Assembly (NCBI RefSeq): GCF_011089885.1 | Contig: NZ_JAANBD010000023.1 | Location: 238,501-302,500, forward strand | From: Thioalkalivibrio sp. XN279 | GTDB taxonomy: Bacteria > Pseudomonadota > Gammaproteobacteria > Steroidobacterales > XN24 | DNA length: 64,000 bases | Reading direction: 5' to 3' | In this document: positions 56,164 through 64,000 of the stretch, in pieces | How positions within the stretch are numbered: position 1 is the stretch's first letter | Layout of the letters: the number at the start of each line of letters is the position of its first letter | Position numbers and translations under genes: made by a program | The notes under the pieces: model-generated | What the model was told of the DNA's origin: nothing | The model's database searches: none | Seen by the model: the letters and a program-made list of their open reading frames with translations, nothing else

Positions 56164-56526
56164 ATGGCAACGAACATGACCGAGACCACCGCTACTGACC
56201 AGCCGCTGCTGTTCACGGACGCGGCCGCCGGCAAGGTCGGCGAGCTGATCCGGGAAGAGAGCAACCCGAATCTCAAGCTGCGCGTCTTCATCCAGGGCGG
56301 CGGCTGCTCCGGCTTCCAGTACGGCTTCACCTTCGACGAGAACGAGGACGAGGGCGACACCCGCATCGAGAACGGCGGCGTCACCCTGCTCGTGGACCCG
56401 ATGAGCATCCAGTACCTCATGGGGGCCGAGATCGATTACCGCGAGGACCTGAACGGCGCCCAGTTCGTGATCCGCAACCCGAACGCGTCCACGACCTGCG
56501 GCTGCGGCTCCTCCTTCGGGGTTTGA
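56164..56526 (+). CDS. erpA: Iron-sulfur cluster insertion protein ErpA
   Basis: The ATG at 56164 gives 120 residues. [38 protein letters not shown] (first Cys), and the C-terminal [10 protein letters not shown] (CxC) make up the A-type carrier signature. It carries Fe-S clusters to apoproteins such as IspG and IspH. Gene order behind bactofilin is conserved in gammaproteobacteria. Confidence 0.95.
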   Translation: MATNMTETTATDQPLLFTDAAAGKVGELIREESNPNLKLRVFIQGGGCSGFQYGFTFDENEDEGDTRIENGGVTLLVDPMSIQYLMGAEIDYREDLNGAQFVIRNPNASTTCGCGSSFGV

Positions 56527-56559
56527 CGGCGCCGCGGTGAAGCGCTGAGCCCGCGCGCG

Positions 56560-58059
56560 ATGGCGACCGACCCGACGCCGGACGTCATCGCCGCGGTCGA
56601 CCTCGGCTCGAACAGCTTCCACATGGTGGTGGCTCGCCGCAGCAACGGCGAGATCACCATCCTCGACCGTATTCGCGAGATGGTGCGCCTCGGCGCCGGC
56701 CTGGATGCCCAGGGCCGGATCACGCCCGCTGCGGCCGAGGTCGCGCTGGCCTGCCTTGGGCGCTTCCGCGAACGCCTGGCGGCGCTGGAAGCGGGCCAGG
56801 TGCGGGCGGTCGGCACCAACACCCTGCGGCGCGCGCGCCGCCGTGCCGGCTTCCTGGCGCAGGCGCGCAAGGCACTCGGCCATCCCATCGAAGTCATCTC
56901 CGGCGTCGAGGAGGCGCGCCTGGTCTACCTCGGCGCCGCCCACAGCCTGCCCGCGCAGGCGGGGCGCCGCCTCGTCGTGGATATCGGCGGCGGCAGCACC
57001 GAGCTCATCGTCGGCGAGGGCTACGAAGCGCTGCGCCTGGAGAGCCTGTACATGGGCTGCGTCAGCAGCAGCGAGCGGTTTTTCCCCGGCGGTGCGGTGA
57101 CCGCGCAGGGGTTTCGCGATGCGCGCCTGTTCGCGCGGCGCGAGCTCGAGCCGGTGCGCAAGGCGTTCCGCCAGCAACACTGGCTGGAGGCGGTGGGTAC
57201 TTCGGGCACCATTCGCGCCACGGGGCGGGTGCTACGGCTGCTCGGCGCGACCGGCGGGGAGATCACGCGCGCGGGGCTGGAGCTCCTGCGCGAGCGCCTG
57301 CTGGCTGCGGGCAACATGGCGCGCCACGACCTGCCGAGCCTGAGTGAGCAACGCGCGCCGGTGTATCCGGGCGGCCTCGCGGTCCTGACCGAGATCTTCG
57401 CGGCGCTCGAGATCGAGAGCATGACGCCGGCGGAGGGCGCGCTGCGCGAGGGCCTGCTGTGGGACCTCGTCGGCCGGCTCACCGACGAGGATGCGCGCGA
57501 CCGCAGCGTGCGCGGTTTCCAGCAGCGCTTCCACGCCGACGCGGCGCAGGCGGAGCGTGTCGAGGCCACGGCGCTGGCCCTGCTGGAGCGGCTGGCGGGA
57601 CCCTGGGACCTGGCGGACCCCGAGTGCGCCGACCTGCTGGCCTGGGGCGCGCGGCTGCACGAGGTGGGACTGGACATCGCCCATGCCCAGCACCAGCTGC
57701 ATGCGGCCTACTTGCTGCGCCATGCCGACCTGGCGGGTTTTTCCTTCGATCAGCAGCGCCGCCTGGCGGTGCTGGTCGGCGGGCACCGACGCAAGATCCG
57801 CAAGGACCTGCTGGATGACCTGCAGGAACCATGGTTGAAGCGGATGCCCTACCTGATGACCATCCTGCGCCTGGCGGTGCTGCTCAAGCGCAGCCGCAGC
57901 GACAAGCCGGTGCCGGCGCTGGATATCGAGGCCACGCGGCGCAAGCTGAAACTGGGCTTCCCCGAGGGCTGGCTGGACACGCATCCGCTCACGCTCGCCG
58001 ACCTCGAGCAGGAAGCGCGCTACCTCGGCGCCCTGGACCTGAAGCTCAGCTTCCGCTGA
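56560..58059 (+). CDS. ppx: Exopolyphosphatase (Ppx/GppA family)
   Basis: The 499-residue protein has the actin-like ATPase motifs DVIAAVDLGSNSFHMVVARR and LVVDIGGGSTELIVGEGY, plus VGTSGTIRATGRVLR, MTPAEGALREGLLWDL, and a C-terminal HD-like region (LHEVGLDIAHAQHQLHAAYL) as in Ppx. It degrades polyphosphate processively and may also act on pppGpp. Its last 14 bases overlap the 3' end of ppk1 on the opposite strand. Confidence 0.93.
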   Translation: MATDPTPDVIAAVDLGSNSFHMVVARRSNGEITILDRIREMVRLGAGLDAQGRITPAAAEVALACLGRFRERLAALEAGQVRAVGTNTLRRARRRAGFLAQARKALGHPIEVISGVEEARLVYLGAAHSLPAQAGRRLVVDIGGGSTELIVGEGYEALRLESLYMGCVSSSERFFPGGAVTAQGFRDARLFARRELEPVRKAFRQQHWLEAVGTSGTIRATGRVLRLLGATGGEITRAGLELLRERLLAAGNMARHDLPSLSEQRAPVYPGGLAVLTEIFAALEIESMTPAEGALREGLLWDLVGRLTDEDARDRSVRGFQQRFHADAAQAERVEATALALLERLAGPWDLADPECADLLAWGARLHEVGLDIAHAQHQLHAAYLLRHADLAGFSFDQQRRLAVLVGGHRRKIRKDLLDDLQEPWLKRMPYLMTILRLAVLLKRSRSDKPVPALDIEATRRKLKLGFPEGWLDTHPLTLADLEQEARYLGALDLKLSFR

Positions 58060-60136
58060 GTACCTGGGCGAGAGAGGCCAGGCGCGCCTCCTGGGCGGAA
58101 ATGCCGGCCGCCGCCGCCGCCCGGCGCCAGCTGCTGTCGGGCTGCATCTCCCAGGCATAACGGTCGTCTGCCAGCTCCAGTTCCAGGTCCTGTGCCAGGC
58201 GACGCCGCAACGCCGCCCGGGTGACCGGGAACAGCACCTCGACGCGGGTGAAGAAGTTGCGTTCCATCCAGTCCGCGCTGCCCAGGTAGACCTCTTCCTT
58301 GCCGCCGTTGGCGAACAGGAACACCCGCGCGTGCTCGAGGAAACGGCCGACCAGCGAGCGCACGCGGATGTTTTCCGAGGCGCCGGGCACGCCGGGCCGC
58401 AGGCAGCAGGTGCCGCGCACCAGGAGGTCCACGCGGACCCCGGCGCAGGACGCGGCGTACAGCGCCTCGATGACCTCGGGCTCCACCAGGGCGTTGAGCT
58501 TGGCGACGATGCGGGCCGGGCGTCCTTGCGCCGCGTGCTCTGCCTCGCGCCGGACCAGTTCCAGCGTGCGCTCGTGCAGTCCCAGCGGCGCCACCGACAG
58601 CAGCGAGGTACGCACGCGCGCCCCCGGGCTGGTGAGAAGCATGAGCACCTGGTGCACGTCCCGGCCGATGCGTGCGTTGCAGGTGAACAGGCTGTAGTCG
58701 GCGTAGCGGCGTGCCGTCTCCGGGTGATAGTTGCCCGTGCCGAGGTGCACGTAGCGCCGCAGGCGGCCTTCCTCGCGGCGCACCACCAGCAACATCTTGG
58801 CGTGGGTCTTGTAGCCGACCACGCCGTACACCACGTGCGCGCCCGCCTGCTGCAGGCGGTTGGCGAGCTTGATGTTCTCCGCCTCGTCGAAGCGCGCCAT
58901 CAGCTCCACCACCACGGTGACTTCCTTGCCGGCGCGGGCGGCCTCGACCAGCGCATCGACGACCGGGGAATCCGGCCCGGTGCGGTACAGGGTCTGCCTG
59001 ATGGCGAGTACGGCCGGGTCCGCGGCCGCCTCGCGCAGCAGTTCCAGCACCGGGGCAAAGCTCTCGTAGGGATGATGCAGCAGCAGGTCGCCGCGACGCA
59101 TCGCCGCCATCATGCCGTCGGCGCGCCGCAGGTGGCGCGGGCGCCCCGGCGTGAAGGCGGGGTACTTCAGGTCCGGGCGGTCGACCAGCTCCGCCACCTG
59201 TGACAGCCGGTTCAGGTTCACCGGGCCGTTGACCTCGTACAAGTCCTCGCTCGTCAGGCCGAAACGGTTCAGCAGGAAACGCACCAGGTGCGGCGGGCAG
59301 CCCTGGGCGACCTCGAGGCGGACCTCGTCGCCGTAGGGCCGTGAAGCGAGCTCGCCCTCGACGGCACGCAGCAGGTCCTCGGCGTCCTCGTCGGCCACCA
59401 GCAGGTCGGTGTTGCGCGTGACGCGGAACTGGTGGCAGCCGAGCAGCTCCAGGCCGGGGAACAGGTCGCCGACGAAGGCGTGAATGATGGAGGAGAGGAA
59501 TACGAAGTCATCGCGCCCGGTGCCCTCCACCGCGGCCGGCACGCGGATCACCCTTGCCAGCGCGCGCGGCGCCTGCACCACGGCCAGCGGCGCTTCGCGC
59601 CCGAAGGCGTCCACGCCCGAGGGCTCGACGATGAAGTTCAGCGCCTTGTTGAGGATGCGCGGAAAAGGATGCGCGGGGTCCAGGCCGATCGGGGTCAGGA
59701 CCGGCAGGACTTCGTTGCGGAAGAAGCTGCGCGCCCAGCGGGTCTGGGCGGGGTTCCATTCGCCGCGCGGCAGGAAGCGCACGCCGTGGGACGCGAGTTC
59801 GGGGGCGAGGGCCTCATTGAAGACGCGGTACTGTTCGTCCACCAGCGCGTGGGCCGTGCGCGCGATCCCGGCCAGGGTCTCGACCGCGCTGAGCCCGTCG
59901 CGCCGCAGGTAAGTGGTGCCGTGCTCGAGCCGCTCCTTGAGCCCGCCGACGCGGATCTCGAAGAACTTGTCCAGGCTGGTGCACGAGAGGCAGAGGAAGC
60001 GCAGCCGCTCCAGCGGCGGCACGGCCGGGTCGCTGGCCAGTTCGAGCACGCGCCGGTTGAACTCCAGCGCGGCAAACTCGCGGTTGACGTACAACTCGGG
60101 GCGCCGCAGCGCCTCCGGATCCGGCGCTGCGCTCAT
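58046..60136 (-). CDS. ppk1: Polyphosphate kinase 1
   Basis: The ATG at 60136, which overlaps the anmK stop, gives 696 residues, the normal Ppk1 length. It begins ELYVNREFAALEFNRRVLEL. Further on, LLHHPYESFAPVLELLREAA, ELMARFDEAENIKLANRL and YVHLGTGNYHPETARRYADY (the autophosphorylated His region) are followed by GSADWMERNFFTRVEVLFPV. It reversibly polymerises the gamma phosphate of ATP into polyphosphate. Being downstream of anmK and convergent with ppx differs from the common ppk-ppx operon. Confidence 0.95.
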   Translation of the reverse strand: MSAAPDPEALRRPELYVNREFAALEFNRRVLELASDPAVPPLERLRFLCLSCTSLDKFFEIRVGGLKERLEHGTTYLRRDGLSAVETLAGIARTAHALVDEQYRVFNEALAPELASHGVRFLPRGEWNPAQTRWARSFFRNEVLPVLTPIGLDPAHPFPRILNKALNFIVEPSGVDAFGREAPLAVVQAPRALARVIRVPAAVEGTGRDDFVFLSSIIHAFVGDLFPGLELLGCHQFRVTRNTDLLVADEDAEDLLRAVEGELASRPYGDEVRLEVAQGCPPHLVRFLLNRFGLTSEDLYEVNGPVNLNRLSQVAELVDRPDLKYPAFTPGRPRHLRRADGMMAAMRRGDLLLHHPYESFAPVLELLREAAADPAVLAIRQTLYRTGPDSPVVDALVEAARAGKEVTVVVELMARFDEAENIKLANRLQQAGAHVVYGVVGYKTHAKMLLVVRREEGRLRRYVHLGTGNYHPETARRYADYSLFTCNARIGRDVHQVLMLLTSPGARVRTSLLSVAPLGLHERTLELVRREAEHAAQGRPARIVAKLNALVEPEVIEALYAASCAGVRVDLLVRGTCCLRPGVPGASENIRVRSLVGRFLEHARVFLFANGGKEEVYLGSADWMERNFFTRVEVLFPVTRAALRRRLAQDLELELADDRYAWEMQPDSSWRRAAAAAGISAQEARLASLAQVLSGS

Positions 60137-61224
60137 GCCGGCCACACCGCGCCGAGCACCGCCTCGCGACGGGCGCCGGTCACTGCGGGCAGGTTCCCGG
60201 GCAGCCCGGCGAGCGTGCGCGCCGCCAGCCAGGCGAAGGCCGTGGCCTCGACATAATCGGGATCGATATCGTGCGCGCTGCTGGTCTCGACGCGTGTCCC
60301 CGGCAGCAGCGCCGCGATGCAATCAAGCAGGGCCCGGTTGTGCGCGCCGCCGCCGCAGGCGACCAGGCGCGCCGGCGGGTGGTCGCCAAGGGCGGTGACG
60401 ACAGTGCGCGCGGTGAACTCGCACAGGGTGGCCTGCACGGCGGCCGGCTCCAGTGCGCCCACGCGGGACAGCACCCCTTCCAGCCAGGCCAGGGAAAACT
60501 CCTCCGGCCCCGTGCTTTTGGGCGGCGCCAGGGCGAGGTAGGGGTGCGCCAGCAGCTGTTGCAGCAGCGGCGTGTCGGTGCGGCCCGAGGCGGCCCAGGC
60601 ACCGCCGGCGTCATAGGGGCGGCCGAGATGGCGCCGGGCCCACGCGTCCATGAGCGTGTTGCCCGGGCCGGTGTCGAAGCCCGTCACGGGTCCGCCCGGC
60701 GGCAGCAGCGTCAGGTTGGCGATGCCGCCGAGGTTGAGGACCGCGCGGTACTCGAGCGGGGCTGCGAACACCGCGGCATGGAAGGCGGGGACGAGGGGCG
60801 CGCCCTGGCCGCCCAGCGCCACGTCGCGGCGGCGGAAGTCGGCGACCACGGCAATGCCGGTGGCCGCAGCGATGACGTTCGGGTCGCCGACCTGCAGCGT
60901 GAAGGGGCGTGCGGCACGGGGGCGGTGGCGCAGGGTCTGGCCATGGCTGCCGATGGCCCGCACCTCCCCGGCGTCGACCCCCGCGGCTGCCAGCAGGCCG
61001 ATGGCCGCGCCGGCGAACAGCTCTGCAACCTCGCGGTCGAGGCGGCCCAGTTCGTCCAGCGCGTCGCCTTCGGCCGTGAAGGCCCCGCCGGGGGTGGCGA
61101 GCCGGCGCAGCGCCAGGGCGACGGGTTCGGGCAGCGCCACGCTGCGTGCGGCACGGACGATGAAGTCGTCGCCGCGGGTCTCGGCCAGCACCGCGTCCAC
61201 GGCATCCATGGAGGTGCCGGACAT
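60133..61224 (-). CDS. anmK: Anhydro-N-acetylmuramic acid kinase
   Basis: The nucleotide-binding MSGTSMDAVDAVL starts at the ATG shown, but homologues extend a few residues further (YIGLMSGTS). Codons for CYIGL do lie in frame upstream, with only CTG (61248 or 61269) as possible initiators, so the real start may be non-AUG. Other landmarks are VADFRRRDVALGGQGAPLVP, LNLGGIANLTLLPPGG, GFDTGPGNTLMDAWARRHLG and LVACGGGAHNRALLD. The enzyme phosphorylates and opens 1,6-anhydroMurNAc for reuse, linking to AmpD elsewhere in the window. Confidence 0.92.
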   Translation of the reverse strand: MSGTSMDAVDAVLAETRGDDFIVRAARSVALPEPVALALRRLATPGGAFTAEGDALDELGRLDREVAELFAGAAIGLLAAAGVDAGEVRAIGSHGQTLRHRPRAARPFTLQVGDPNVIAAATGIAVVADFRRRDVALGGQGAPLVPAFHAAVFAAPLEYRAVLNLGGIANLTLLPPGGPVTGFDTGPGNTLMDAWARRHLGRPYDAGGAWAASGRTDTPLLQQLLAHPYLALAPPKSTGPEEFSLAWLEGVLSRVGALEPAAVQATLCEFTARTVVTALGDHPPARLVACGGGAHNRALLDCIAALLPGTRVETSSAHDIDPDYVEATAFAWLAARTLAGLPGNLPAVTGARREAVLGAVWPA

Positions 61225-61279
61225 GAGTCCGATGTAGCAGCCGGGCAGGAGTTGGTGCGTGGCGGCCAGGGCGTGCGCG

Positions 61280-62683
61280 TCAGTCGGCGGCGGCGAGCCG
61301 CAGCGGCGGCCCGAGGCGGTCGAGCTCAGCGATCAGCGGCGCTACTGCCGCGGCGAACTCAGCGCGACGCGCGGCCGGCACCGGCTCGGCTTTCGGCAGG
61401 TCCACGGTGCGCGGGTTCTTGTGCACGCCGTTGACGCGGTACTCGTAGTGCAGGTGCGGGCCGGAGGCCAGCCCGGTGGCGCCGACATAGCCGATGATGT
61501 CGCCCTGCTTCACGCGGCGGCCGACTTTCGCGTTCGAACCGATGCGCGACATGTGCGCATACAGGGTAGTGACGTTGCCGCCATGCTGCAGCACCACGGT
61601 CTTGCCGTAGCCGCCCTGGGTGCCGGCCGAGATCACCTTGCCGTCGCCGGCGGCCATGATGGGCGTGCCGGTGCGGGCGGCGTAGTCCACGCCGCGATGC
61701 GGGCGCTTGGTCTTCAGCACGGGGTGCAGGCGGTTGGGGTTGAAGTTCGAGCTGACGCGGGTGAAGTCGACCGGGGCGCGCAGGAAGGCCTTGCGCATGC
61801 TGTCGCCCTCGGGCGTGTAATAGCTGGCGCGACCGTCCTCGTCGGGGAAGCGCACGGCGCGGAAGGAGCGGCCCTGGTTGCTGAACTCGGCGGCGACGAT
61901 TTCGCCGTCGCGCAGCTTCGCACCGTCCTGCCAGATCTCCTCGTAGACGACGGCGAACCAGTCGTCGCGCCGGATCTCCAGCGCGAAGTCGATGTCCCAG
62001 GCGTAGATCCCGGCCAGGCGCATGATGGTGCCGTCGGAGAGACCCGCCGCCAGCCCGGCGGCGTAGAAGGACGAGGTGATCTGCCCGGTGGCCTGCGCCA
62101 GGCGGATTTCCACCGGGTGCTCGAGGAAGCGGGCCTCGTAGCCTGCCTCGCCCTGTTCCACCACCAGGGTGCGGGTCTCGTCCAGCCGGCGCGTCAGGCC
62201 GAGCACGGACGCCCCGTCGTGGTGGATCTCGAAGGTGTCGCCGGGACGGACGCGCTTGAGGTGCGGCGCGGCCTCCTTCAGTGCCAGCAGCCGCTGCAGG
62301 TCGGCCACCGAGAGGTCGTGGCGGCGGAACAGCCGGTCCAGGCTGTCGCCGGAGCGCACCTCGAGCACGGTGCGTTCGCCCGGCGGTTCGGGTGCGACGG
62401 TCTCGCTCGGCGCGGCCGGCGCTCCCGGGGCCAGGTCATCGGGAAGGTGGGCCTGGTCGGCAGCCGGCGCGGGGGGCAGGGGCAGGGTCTGTACCGACCG
62501 GGCGACTTCCGCGGTCTGCTTGCCCTCGGCCGGGCGATCGACCCAAAGCGCCACCAGCCCGGCGCATACTGCGAAGGACACCACGGCCGCAACGTGATGG
62601 CGACGCAGTGGCCGGCGCGCCCTGCCTTGCGGGTAGTCTTTCAGCTTGTAATCGTGCCGCACTCCGCTTCCCACTCGACCCAC
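61280..62683 (-). CDS. M23 family murein endopeptidase (MepM-like)
   Basis: The 467-residue protein has an N-terminal cytoplasmic stretch and membrane anchor (VAAVVSFAVCAGLVALWV, about 31-48) and a Pro/Ala-rich linker. An OapA/LysM-like region follows (VLEVRSGDSLDRLFRRHDLS...VRPGDTFEI). The M23 domain carries the zinc motif HRGVDYAARTGTPIMAAGDG, and late GPHLHYEYRVNGVHKNP. The HxxxD and HxH residues are intact. It cuts peptide cross-links in murein. It lies directly upstream of anmK on the same strand and divergently from tyrS. Confidence 0.92.
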   Translation of the reverse strand: MGRVGSGVRHDYKLKDYPQGRARRPLRRHHVAAVVSFAVCAGLVALWVDRPAEGKQTAEVARSVQTLPLPPAPAADQAHLPDDLAPGAPAAPSETVAPEPPGERTVLEVRSGDSLDRLFRRHDLSVADLQRLLALKEAAPHLKRVRPGDTFEIHHDGASVLGLTRRLDETRTLVVEQGEAGYEARFLEHPVEIRLAQATGQITSSFYAAGLAAGLSDGTIMRLAGIYAWDIDFALEIRRDDWFAVVYEEIWQDGAKLRDGEIVAAEFSNQGRSFRAVRFPDEDGRASYYTPEGDSMRKAFLRAPVDFTRVSSNFNPNRLHPVLKTKRPHRGVDYAARTGTPIMAAGDGKVISAGTQGGYGKTVVLQHGGNVTTLYAHMSRIGSNAKVGRRVKQGDIIGYVGATGLASGPHLHYEYRVNGVHKNPRTVDLPKAEPVPAARRAEFAAAVAPLIAELDRLGPPLRLAAAD

Positions 62684-62783
62684 CGCGTCGCAGGCTGCAA
62701 AATTGGCGTTACCCTAGCCGTCCCGCGCCACCCGGTCAATGCGCTGTTTCACAGAAAAAACAGCGAGTCGCCATGGAGTCTTG

Positions 62784-63989
62784 ATGAAACCTGCCAAAGA
62801 ACAGCTCGGTGAACTGCTGCGCGGTACCGAGGAAGTGCTGTTGGAGCGTGACCTGGAGGAGCGGCTCGCCGCCGGGCGGCCGCTGCGCATCAAGGCGGGC
62901 TTCGATCCCACCGCGCCGGACCTGCACCTCGGCCACACCGTGCTCATCAACAAGATGCGCCAGTTCCAGGCCTTTGGCCACGAGGTGATCTTCCTCATCG
63001 GCGACTTCACCGGGATGATCGGCGACCCCACGGGCAAGAACGCCACGCGCCCGCCGCTGACGCCGGCCGAGATCGCGGAAAACGCGCGCACTTACGAGGC
63101 GCAGATCTTCAAGATCCTGGACCCGGAGCTGACCCGGGTGGAATTCAACTCGCGCTGGATGGGCCCCATGAGCGCGGCCGACCTGATTGCGCTGGCGGCG
63201 AAGCACACGGTGGCGCGCATGCTGGAGCGCGACGACTTCAATCGCCGCTATGCCGAAGGGCGGCCCATCGCCATCCACGAGTTCCTCTATCCGCTGGTGC
63301 AGGGCTACGACTCGGTGGCGCTGCAGGCCGACGTGGAGCTGGGCGGCACGGACCAGAAGTTCAACCTGCTGGTCGGGCGCCAGTTGCAGCAGGCCTGGGG
63401 ACAGTCGCCGCAGGTGGTGATGACGGTGCCGTTGCTGGAGGGACTGGACGGCGTGCAGAAGATGTCGAAGTCGCTGGGCAACTACGTCGGCATCAACGAA
63501 CCGCCGGCCATCATGTTCGGCAAGCTGATGTCGATCAGCGACGATCTCATGTGGCGCTACTTCGAACTGCTGTCCTTCCGCGCCCTGGCGGATATCGAGG
63601 CGCTCAAGTCCGGGATCGCCGCGGGGCGCAATCCCATGGAGGTGAAGTTCGAGCTGGCCCATGAGCTGACCGTGCGTTTCCATGGCGCAGAGGGCGCCGC
63701 AGCGGGGCGGCGGGACTTCGACCAGCGCATCCGCGCCGGGGCCATGCCCGAAGAGCTGGAATGCCGGGTGGTGGAGTGCCCGGGCGGTGAAATCGGTCTC
63801 GCGGCCGCGCTCACCGCGGCCGGCCTGACGGCCAGCAACTCCGAGGCCTTTCGCGAGATCCGCCAGCGCGCGGTGCGCGTGGACGGCGAGCGCGTCGAGG
63901 ACGCGCGCATGATGCTCAAGGCGGGCGCTCGCCACGTGCTGGCGGTGGGCAAGCGACGCATCATCGAAGTCGACTTGCGCCCGGCCTGA
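62784..63989 (+). CDS. tyrS: Tyrosyl-tRNA synthetase
   Basis: The 401-residue protein starts at 62784, shortly after the M23 promoter region. The class I signature HLGH is in [14 protein letters not shown], and the KMSKS loop is in [15 protein letters not shown]. Tyrosine and tRNA recognition segments ([25 protein letters not shown]) follow, with a C-terminal S4-type RNA-binding domain. The sequence shows the TyrZ/type-II synthetase character common in proteobacteria. Confidence 0.95.
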   Translation: MKPAKEQLGELLRGTEEVLLERDLEERLAAGRPLRIKAGFDPTAPDLHLGHTVLINKMRQFQAFGHEVIFLIGDFTGMIGDPTGKNATRPPLTPAEIAENARTYEAQIFKILDPELTRVEFNSRWMGPMSAADLIALAAKHTVARMLERDDFNRRYAEGRPIAIHEFLYPLVQGYDSVALQADVELGGTDQKFNLLVGRQLQQAWGQSPQVVMTVPLLEGLDGVQKMSKSLGNYVGINEPPAIMFGKLMSISDDLMWRYFELLSFRALADIEALKSGIAAGRNPMEVKFELAHELTVRFHGAEGAAAGRRDFDQRIRAGAMPEELECRVVECPGGEIGLAAALTAAGLTASNSEAFREIRQRAVRVDGERVEDARMMLKAGARHVLAVGKRRIIEVDLRPA

Positions 63990-64000
63990 GCCGCGACGCA

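Noticed and set aside
60137..60322. Longer N-terminus for polyphosphate kinase
   Set aside because: It lies inside anmK with Arg-rich sequence; the ATG at 60136 overlaps the anmK stop and matches homologues.

Overview
The window looks like part of the chromosome of a high-GC gammaproteobacterium. The evidence is the gammaproteobacterial core set: tyrS next to an M23 endopeptidase and anmK, erpA beside a bactofilin, ampD-ampE, rppH, rsmE, bioA, argE, ppk1/ppx, and a cobalamin-riboswitch-controlled btuB. The genus cannot be named from the sequence alone; a purple-sulfur or Xanthomonadales-related lineage is a guess. No tRNA, rRNA, CRISPR array, transposase or integrase was found.

Positions 1 to about 15.66 kb form an accessory island of small, mostly unfamiliar genes. 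It holds a uracil-DNA-glycosylase-fold protein with a partner. A four-gene minus-strand cluster (1378-4671) contains an ADP-ribosylglycohydrolase-like protein without its metal ligands and an RNase H-fold nuclease. A HEPN protein and a PD-(D/E)XK nuclease follow, then a low-GC secreted protein, an MFS transporter fused to two zinc ribbons, and a DUF4160/DUF2442 trio. The next stretch is dense with toxin-antitoxin material: an Xre antitoxin whose toxin has collapsed, a MazF-type pair sitting inside the remains of a second HEPN gene, and an RHH/PIN pair. A wrecked Mrr-type restriction gene and a transglutaminase-like protein lie between these. Repeated insertion and deletion with gene remnants is typical of a defence/addiction hotspot.

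Positions 15.67-38.7 kb mix conserved membrane proteins (DUF2189, DUF2788, TspO, DUF456, DUF2165) with an ATP-grasp protein, an exported HIRAN protein, a YacP-like NYN protein, PhoX phosphatase, a cytochrome c'-like protein, a DnaQ-like exonuclease, ccdAB, an Old Yellow Enzyme, a flavodoxin-like reductase, a hydrolase-OsmC fusion, an intact ADP-ribosylglycohydrolase, SelO, and a DUF1538 pair facing CBS and PII-like regulators.

Positions 38.7-64 kb are housekeeping. They cover alkylation and translesion repair (mpg, dinB), rsmE, argE-bioA, ampD-ampE-btuF, a B12 uptake/adenosylation unit (btuB-pduO under a cobalamin riboswitch), an inositol-phosphatase-family enzyme, an aldehyde dehydrogenase, an orphan ABC ATPase, rppH, bactofilin, erpA, polyphosphate metabolism (ppx against ppk1), cell-wall recycling and remodelling (anmK, M23), and tyrS.

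Two dispersed palindromic repeats run through the window. One is GGGGTCAGACCCC-like, with four copies, two of them inside a coding sequence. The other is a GGCTCA/TGAGCC palindrome followed by GATACTGG, with three copies. The strongest leads are the minus-strand four-gene cluster with its Shine-Dalgarno-sequestering hairpin, the nested HEPN/MazEF wreck, the repeat carried in frame by the NYN gene, and the DUF1538/CBS/PII module.
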